NCBI RefSeq assembly: GCF_900116555.1
Contig: NZ_FPAT01000006.1
Coordinates: forward strand, 170,026-234,025
Source of the DNA: Actinopolyspora lacussalsi subsp. righensis
GTDB taxonomy: Bacteria > Actinomycetota > Actinomycetes > Mycobacteriales > Pseudonocardiaceae
Direction of reading: 5' to 3'
DNA: 64,000 nucleotides
Shown: positions 59,019-64,000 of the stretch, piece by piece
How positions within the stretch are numbered: the first letter of the stretch is position 1
Layout of the letters: each line of letters opens with the position of its first letter
Notes under the pieces: model-generated
Databases searched by the model: none
What the model saw: the letters and a program-made list of their open reading frames with translations, nothing else
Told to the model about the DNA's origin: nothing
Position numbers and translations under genes: made by a program

Positions 59019-60536
59019 GTGTCCCCTTCCGTTTTCGACGCCGCGGGTTCCCACGACTCCGCCGCGCGGACCGACGATCCCGAAGTGACCGCCGTGCGGA
59101 CGGCGCAGCACAACGTGGTGCGGGAGCTGTCGCGACTGGTGCCGACCGCTCGGGAGCTGGCCGAACGGTTCGCGGCCGAGGGGCTTTCCCTCTACATCGT
59201 GGGCGGCAGCGTGCGCGACGTGCTGCTGGAACGGTTCGGCGGGGATCTCGACTTCACCACCGACGCGCGGCCGGAGCGGGTGCGCGGACTGCTGGACGAC
59301 TGGGCCGAGACGGTGTGGGACACCGGTATCGAGTTCGGCACCCTGGGGGCCTACCGGCGCGGCGTCACCGTGGAGATCACGACCTTCCGGGCCGACACCT
59401 ACGACCGCACCAGCCGCAACCCCGAGGTCGTCTTCGGTGACTCCATCTCCGGTGATCTGCTGCGCAGGGACTTCACGGTCAACGCGATGGCGGTCGAACC
59501 GATCTCCGGGGAGTTCGTCGATCCGCACGGCGGGATGCGCGACGCGGTCCGGCAGCGGCTGGACACCCCCGCCCCACCGGAGGAGTCCTTCGCCGACGAC
59601 CCGTTGCGGATGTTGCGTGCCGCCCGGTTCGCGGCGCAGCTGGGGTTCGAGCCCGCCGAACGGGTGCTGGACGCGATGCGCCGGATGGCAGCCGAGATCG
59701 AGCGCATCACTCCGGAACGGATACAGGCTGAGCTTTCCAAACTGCTCTGCGGCACCTACCCACGCCGCGGCATCGAACTGCTGGTCGACACCGGTCTGGC
59801 CGAGCACGTGCTGCCCGAGCTGCCCGCGATGCGGCTGGAGATCGACGAGCACCACCAGCACAAGGACGTTTATTACCACTCACTGGTAGTACTGGATCAA
59901 GCCATCGACCTGGAGCGGGCCGAGGACCCCGATGGCGAGCCGGATCTGGTGCTGCGGTTGGCCGCGTTGCTGCACGACATCGGCAAACCGGCCACCCGGC
60001 GTTTCGAGCCGGGCGGCGGGGTGAGTTTTCACCACCACGAGGTCGTCGGCGCCAAGATGGCCCGCAAGCGGCTTCGTGCGCTGCGGTACTCCAAGGAAGT
60101 CGTTTCCGACGTCTCCGATCTCGTGTACCTGCACCTTCGGTTCCACGGTTACGGCGAGGGCAACTGGACCGATTCGGCGGTGCGTCGCTACGTCAACGAC
60201 GCGGGGCATCTGCTGCGGCGGCTGCACAAGCTGGTCCGCGCCGACTGCACCACCCGCAACAAGCGCAAGGCACGGGCGCTGCAGCGCTCCTACGACGACC
60301 TGGAGGCCCGCATCCAGCGCATCGCCGAGGAGGAGGACCTGGCGCGGGTCCGCCCGGACCTGGACGGCAACGAGATCATCCGGTTGTTGGGGATCAGCCC
60401 GGGGCCGCTCGTCGGTCAGGCGTGGCGTCATCTGAAGGAGGTCCGGCTGGACCAGGGACCGCTGGAGCGGGAGGACGCGGTAGCCGAACTGCATCGTTGG
60501 GCCCGTGAGCAGGGGGTCGAGCCGCCGGAGCAGTAG
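59019..60536 (+). CDS. pcnA: CCA tRNA nucleotidyltransferase
   Basis: 505 residues from GTG 59019 (start from the leaderless promoter and family length; GTG 58962 is the alternative). The nucleotidyltransferase head has YIVGGSVRDVLLERFGGDLDFTTDA, with the metal-binding DLD pair, and RRDFTVNAMAV. The neck/body has DDPLRMLRAARFAAQLGF. The C-terminal HD domain has LLHDIGKPATR, with the conserved downstream HLRFHGYG. It adds or repairs the 3-prime CCA of tRNAs; the tRNA-Ile here lacks encoded CCA. Equivalent to Rv3907c. Confidence 0.95.
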   Translation: MSPSVFDAAGSHDSAARTDDPEVTAVRTAQHNVVRELSRLVPTARELAERFAAEGLSLYIVGGSVRDVLLERFGGDLDFTTDARPERVRGLLDDWAETVWDTGIEFGTLGAYRRGVTVEITTFRADTYDRTSRNPEVVFGDSISGDLLRRDFTVNAMAVEPISGEFVDPHGGMRDAVRQRLDTPAPPEESFADDPLRMLRAARFAAQLGFEPAERVLDAMRRMAAEIERITPERIQAELSKLLCGTYPRRGIELLVDTGLAEHVLPELPAMRLEIDEHHQHKDVYYHSLVVLDQAIDLERAEDPDGEPDLVLRLAALLHDIGKPATRRFEPGGGVSFHHHEVVGAKMARKRLRALRYSKEVVSDVSDLVYLHLRFHGYGEGNWTDSAVRRYVNDAGHLLRRLHKLVRADCTTRNKRKARALQRSYDDLEARIQRIAEEEDLARVRPDLDGNEIIRLLGISPGPLVGQAWRHLKEVRLDQGPLEREDAVAELHRWAREQGVEPPEQ

Positions 60537-60547
60537 TCGGCATTATT

Positions 60548-60580
60548 AGTGAGCATCACTGTTCGGTAGTAGTGCTCACT
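60548..60580 (+). terminator. Candidate terminator after pcnA
   Basis: A perfect 8-bp stem agtgagca (60548-60555) / tgctcact (60573-60580) with a 17-nt loop, 12 nt past the pcnA stop. Confidence 0.5.
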
Positions 60581-60680
60581 GCTACCGGCTCGCGTTCACT
60601 GTTCCCGGCTCCGTGCCCTCGATCGCTTTCGTCGCTTCCCTCTCGCTGTGGCCGCTTCCGTCTCGCTGTCGCCGAGCGTC

Positions 60681-60749
60681 GATTTCTCGCGAAATCGCCG
60701 CGCCGGTGGGGGCGGTGCGGCCCGGGCGGTGTCGATTTCTCGCGAAATT
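60681..60749 (+). repeat. Two near-identical short hairpins
   Basis: gatttctcgcgaaatcgccg at 60681-60700 and gatttctcgcgaaatt at 60734-60749; each is a gatttc/gaaatc stem around tcgc. Their inverse (gatttcgcgagaaatc) is the core of the hairpin after parB (43767-43790), so this is a second family of small dispersed palindromes. Confidence 0.7.
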
Positions 60750-60841
60750 TTCGCCGGGCCGCCGGGCGGTATCGGTGCCTCGACACTCCTCGGTACGAAC
60801 GGCCGGTCCCCAACTCCGCCCGGTAGTGAGATCATGGGCGG

Positions 60842-61414
60842 GTGGGATCCGACGCGGATGTGAAACCGGGGACGCTGCTGGTGGCGGCGCCCACGCTGCA
60901 GGACGACAACTTCAGCCGTGCGGTGGTCTTCGTCATTCACCACCACGACGAGGGCACGCTCGGCGTGGTGCTCAACCGGCCCAGCGAGATACCGGTGCAC
61001 GACGTGCTGCCCAAGTGGGGCGAGCTGGCGAGCGAACCCCAGTCGCTGTTCGTCGGCGGGCCCGTCGAGCAGCGCACCGCGATCTGCCTCGCCGCGCTGC
61101 GAACCGGGGTCGACGCCGGGGAGTTCAGCAACATCGTCGGTGTGAACGGGCCGGTAGGGCTGGTGGATCTGGACAGCGACCCGGACGAGCTGGCCGGTCA
61201 GGCGCGCGGGATGCGGTTCTTCGCGGGCTACGCTGGCTGGGGCAAGCAGCAGCTGACGGGCGAGATCGACCGGGGTGACTGGCACGTGTTCCCGGCACTG
61301 CCGGAGGACGTGATCGCGCCGCCCGACGAGAACCTGTGGGCCAGGGTGCTGCGCAGGCAGGGGCCGCCACTGGCTTTCCTGGCCACCCATCCGGGGGACG
61401 TACAGCTCAACTGA
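60842..61414 (+). CDS. YqgE/AlgH family protein
   Basis: 190 residues from GTG 60842. The UPF0301/YqgE domain spans most of the protein: KPGTLLVAAPTLQDDNFSRAVVFVIHHHDEGTLGVVLNRPSE, FVGGPVEQ, and FFAGYAGWGKQQLTGEIDRGDW. The biochemical function of the family is unknown. It is not part of the M. tuberculosis rnpA-pcnA order at this place; synteny ends here. Confidence 0.93.
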   Translation: MGSDADVKPGTLLVAAPTLQDDNFSRAVVFVIHHHDEGTLGVVLNRPSEIPVHDVLPKWGELASEPQSLFVGGPVEQRTAICLAALRTGVDAGEFSNIVGVNGPVGLVDLDSDPDELAGQARGMRFFAGYAGWGKQQLTGEIDRGDWHVFPALPEDVIAPPDENLWARVLRRQGPPLAFLATHPGDVQLN

Positions 61415-61553
61415 GCGAGTTGCCCCCGCTCGGGCAGCGGAGAAGTGCCGTGACCCTGTGATCACGCATCGGGGCGCGGCAGTCCCTCCCGATGGACGAG
61501 TGCCTCCCGATGGACGAGCCTCTCGGTGGACGCCACCTCGCGGTGCTCCCGGC

Positions 61554-62084
61554 TCACCGGCCGTCCGGCGCGGCCGTGCCCTCGTTCCCGCTCGCTCCCG
61601 GAGCCGTGGCGGCGAAGCATCCGCCCGCCGCCGAGCACAACCCGGCTGCGGCGCAGCCACCACCGCTCGGCTCGGACACGTTCCCCGCGGGGGCCGAGGA
61701 GCAGGCGGCACAACCGGAAGCCGCGGGGGCGGTCTCGGGCACCGCCGCTGCCGCTCGCCCACCGAGCACGCCACCGGCCACGATCAGCACCAGCGCGCCG
61801 AGCACGCCGATTCCCGTGATCAGCCATCCCGTGCCGGTGCCGCCCAGCGCGGCCAGGCAGCAGCCCACCACCACGGCGATCGTGCCGCCGGCGAGGATCG
61901 GCGGAGCGGCCACCCGGTTGGCCAGGCGGAACGTCTCGTCGTCACGCAGCGCCGCGGGGGTCCGCACCCCCGCGTAGCGATTGCGCGGCAGGGTGCCACG
62001 CAACCCGCGCCACCCGAGCGCCAGCGCTGCCAGACCGGCGAGGATCACGACGGCACACACGATGATCAGCGATGCGACTGCCAC
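61554..62084 (-). CDS. SdpI-like membrane protein with Cys-rich tail
   Basis: 176 residues. Three hydrophobic helices are seen (about 3-24, 63-81, 88-108). The first loop has the SdpI-family pattern LPRNRYAGVRTPAALRDDETFRLANRVAAP. The C-terminal 65 residues are an unusual Ala/Gly/Ser/Cys-rich tail with about six cysteines (SGCAACSSAP, GGGCAAAGLCSAAGGCF), not typical of SdpI. SdpI proteins give immunity to toxic peptides in Bacillus; actinobacterial members have unknown roles. The tail might bind metal or be crosslinked; this is speculation. Confidence 0.78.
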   Translation of the reverse strand: MAVASLIIVCAVVILAGLAALALGWRGLRGTLPRNRYAGVRTPAALRDDETFRLANRVAAPPILAGGTIAVVVGCCLAALGGTGTGWLITGIGVLGALVLIVAGGVLGGRAAAAVPETAPAASGCAACSSAPAGNVSEPSGGGCAAAGLCSAAGGCFAATAPGASGNEGTAAPDGR

Positions 62085-62175
62085 CCCGCCAGCCTACGAC
62101 TCCGCCGCGCTCGGGCACGGACAGCTCCCGCATCGGGTGCGCGGGAGCACACCGGCGCTGAAATCGGCCGTTGAC

Positions 62176-64000
62176 TCAGTCCGAACCGTCACTGGTCGAG
62201 AACATGCCGTTACCCAGCATCGAGCCCAACGACTCGCGAAGTTCCGCCGTGGCACGAACGACGTTATCGTGCGCCGCGATTTTGTCGTCCAGCGTCCCGA
62301 ACACTCTTCCGATCTCGCGTTGGACCCACAACGGCGGTAGGCGAACGGGCAGTGCTCGCAGCGCACGCGCGTTCAGGCTCGGAATCGTACCGCTGCTGGA
62401 GTTACGCGAGATCCACTCCCTTGCCTGGGGAGTACCCAACCAGTAGGTCAGGAACTGGCCGGTGACGAGGGATGTATCCGGTCGTAACCGGATACACGCC
62501 GTGCCGAACAGTGCTCCACCGTGTGAGGGATCCACGAGGGCGGGGCGTCCGGGAGAGCCGGTACGTACGCATAGCACGTCTCCGTCCGCCAGTCGGTACC
62601 GCTCCAGCTTCCCCGTGATTTGTTCCGGAGCGATGTGGTTCATGCCTTCGTCGATGATCCGGTTGTTGTGGATGTTCTTCGGCGCGACGAGAGCGACCCC
62701 CTCGGAGTGGTACTCAAGCTTGCGCAGTTGGCCACTGGGGCCTGCCAGCGCTTCGCACACCTCGCCAAGCGTGATTTCCCCCCATCCGGATTCGATCGGG
62801 AGGTTCTCCGAACGCAGGCCGCTGTCCGAACGCAGGCCGCTGTCCGACAGTGCGTACTCGACCACGCTGTCCTCGTGCCGTGCGTGCTCGTCGACTTCGA
62901 GCATGCGGGCGTCGCTTTGTCGGACTTCGCGGACGATCGTGACCGGGTCGGTCTCCTCGGATGCTCCGGTGAGATAACCGCGGGGGGTCAGCAGGTGGTC
63001 GCGTTCCTGAATCTCTTCGAGCGGGACCGCGCGCAGGAACCCCTCCTCCGCAGTGTTCTTCCCCGTTCGGAAATCCCGATAAGCATTCGCGATCCGCTCG
63101 ATCTCCTCGTGACTCAGTTCGCGTCGATTGCGTTCGACGAGCCGTCCCATCTCTGATGCGTCGATTAGTAGTACCTCGTCGCGTGTCGATTCCCCAGCGG
63201 TTCGTTTCCGCAGTATCCAGACACTGACACTGATACCGGTGGCGTGGAACAGGCCGCGCGGTAGCGTGATCACCGCTTCGACAACACCGTCATTCAACAT
63301 CGCGGCGCGGATGCGGCCATTGGCTCCGCCGCTGAAGCCTGCTTGTTCCCCCATCAGCACGGCGGCCCGACCTCCGGGCACGAGCTTGTCCACAGCGTGT
63401 TGCAGCCACGCGAAGCTTGGGTCACCACCCATGGGGGTTCCGTAGCGCCAGCGCGTGTCGTTCTTGTGGCTCGTGTCGAACTGGATGTTCTTGCCGAAGG
63501 GTGGATTGCTCAGGATCACGTCGAACGATTCGAAAGCGCGCGAGTCCCGTAGCAGGACGTTCTCGGGTTCCGCTCCGATCTCCACTGCCGCGCCTTCGAA
63601 CTCCGCACGCATGCTGGCGACGATCAGGGATTCCTCGGTCAGCGCGCGAGCGGACAATTGGGGAGCGGGGACGGAGCAGTCGCGCTCGCGGTGGAACCGC
63701 GACGTCTCGATGAGCAGGTTTCCCACTCCGCAGCACGGATCGTGCACTTTTTCCGCGCTGCTCGGCCGGATGATTCTGATCATGGTGCGTGCCACGGACC
63801 ACGGCGTGTAGTACTCCACACCGTCGTGGTTGTACGCGAAGAGTGTTTCCACCAGGTAATCGAACAACTCACTCAACGCGGGTACGTTCGCGGCGGAACG
63901 ATCGACGGGAAACTCCTGGTCGAGCTCGCGCGCGAACTCGACCAACGCTTCCAGCGTCTCCGAACCGGGTATCCCGTAGTGATTCGGCAGCCAGTGGAGA
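62176..64000 (-). CDS. Fused type I N6-adenine methyltransferase and specificity domain, cut by the window edge
   Basis: The frame has no stop through the right edge, so the N-terminus is missing; about 607 residues are visible. An HsdM-like N6_Mtase domain (roughly 30-330 of the visible part) has motif I as DPCCGVGNLLIE (usually DPACGTG), motif IV as NPPFGKNIQF, and then PRGLFHATGISVSVWILRK. After a charged linker, a C-terminal type I S-like target-recognition domain (about 410-600) follows: WGEITLGEVCEALAG, GDVLCVRTGSPGRPALVDP and the helix QREIGRVFGTLDDKIAAHDNVV. One protein thus carries modification and DNA recognition. The partner restriction subunit, if any, would lie beyond 64000. Confidence 0.85.
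   Translation of the reverse strand, partial: LHWLPNHYGIPGSETLEALVEFARELDQEFPVDRSAANVPALSELFDYLVETLFAYNHDGVEYYTPWSVARTMIRIIRPSSAEKVHDPCCGVGNLLIETSRFHRERDCSVPAPQLSARALTEESLIVASMRAEFEGAAVEIGAEPENVLLRDSRAFESFDVILSNPPFGKNIQFDTSHKNDTRWRYGTPMGGDPSFAWLQHAVDKLVPGGRAAVLMGEQAGFSGGANGRIRAAMLNDGVVEAVITLPRGLFHATGISVSVWILRKRTAGESTRDEVLLIDASEMGRLVERNRRELSHEEIERIANAYRDFRTGKNTAEEGFLRAVPLEEIQERDHLLTPRGYLTGASEETDPVTIVREVRQSDARMLEVDEHARHEDSVVEYALSDSGLRSDSGLRSENLPIESGWGEITLGEVCEALAGPSGQLRKLEYHSEGVALVAPKNIHNNRIIDEGMNHIAPEQITGKLERYRLADGDVLCVRTGSPGRPALVDPSHGGALFGTACIRLRPDTSLVTGQFLTYWLGTPQAREWISRNSSSGTIPSLNARALRALPVRLPPLWVQREIGRVFGTLDDKIAAHDNVVRATAELRESLGSMLGNGMFSTSDGSD
62807..62842 (-). repeat. 18-bp tandem duplication in the M-S linker
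   Basis: tccgaacgcaggccgctg is repeated twice without gap (62807-62824, 62825-62842), giving the six-residue unit S-D-S-G-L-R twice. It lies between the methylase and specificity domains, so copy number would change the linker length. Confidence 0.85.

Larger units (their letters stand above)
60537..60841. other. 305-nt pcnA-yqgE spacer with hairpins
   Basis: No gene recognised. Contains a terminator-like stem (60548-60580), a tandem pair of hairpins (60681-60749) and the yqgE promoter region. Confidence 0.4.

Overview
The window is a high-GC actinobacterial chromosome segment centred on the replication origin, printed so that dnaA, dnaN, recF, gyrB and gyrA read on the minus strand. Gene order follows the Mycobacterium tuberculosis origin region closely (fhaA-fhaB-pstP-rodA-pbpA-pknA-pknB, pabA, crgA, PH-domain gene, ppiA, cwsA, tRNA-Ala/tRNA-Ile, DUF3566, gyrA, gyrB, dciA, recF, gnd, dnaN, dnaA on one side; rpmH-rnpA-yidD-yidC-jag-rsmG-parA-parB, cwlM, trxA-trxB, anti-sigma-sigM, pseudokinase, murJ, DUF6049, mutT4, pcnA on the other). 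GTG/TTG starts, stop/start overlaps, leaderless-looking promoters, Trk and sortase insertions and a separate murJ/pseudokinase pair suggest a Pseudonocardiales-type actinomycete (for example an Actinopolyspora or Saccharopolyspora relative). The order-level placement is inference.

Layout. 1-9129: a tightly overlapping plus-strand operon for growth and division signalling: two FHA proteins, the PstP phosphatase, a RodA/FtsW polymerase, its class B PBP partner, and kinases PknA and PknB. 9.2-13.4 kb: pabA, a TrkH/TrkA potassium system, and a class E sortase with an unlisted 51-residue membrane protein. 13.6-16.9 kb: crgA, a PH-domain protein, a rhomboid protease, ppiA and a CwsA-like protein. 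17.0-22.2 kb is the most accessory stretch: a frameshifted SRPBCC gene, an orphan acidic protein, a TetR/oxidoreductase pair sharing one operator, a methyltransferase, a DUF1648 protein and a VOC protein. 22.4-23.0 kb: tRNA-Ala and tRNA-Ile flanking a DLW-39 mini-gene. 23.0-37.3 kb: DUF3566, an intein-split gyrA, gyrB, dciA, recF, gnd, dnaN, oriC and dnaA. 37.8-44 kb: the ribosome/RNase P/membrane insertion operon, then rsmG-parA-parB with five perfect parS sites. 44-60.5 kb: ddl, an aminotransferase, cwlM, thioredoxin genes, SigM with its anti-sigma, the pseudokinase-MurJ-DUF6049-MutT4 group and pcnA. After pcnA synteny ends: yqgE, an SdpI-like protein and a DNA methyltransferase/specificity fusion that runs off the right edge.

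The genes cooperate in three linked jobs: starting and segregating chromosome replication (oriC, DnaA, DnaN, RecF, gyrase, DciA, ParABS); building and regulating peptidoglycan under PknA/PknB control (FHA proteins, PstP, RodA, PbpA, CwlM, MurJ, pseudokinase, CrgA, CwsA, Ddl); and stress or redox balance (SigM, TrxAB, K+ uptake).

The most unusual signals are: a roughly 85-90 bp element present three times, each copy 30-37 nt downstream of a stop codon and in the same orientation as that gene (trkA, dnaA, parB); an endonuclease-containing intein placed directly after the gyrase catalytic tyrosine; parS sites inside the parA and parB reading frames; paired DnaA boxes ahead of the PH-domain gene; and the edge-truncated M-S fusion methyltransferase with an 18-bp tandem duplication in its linker.
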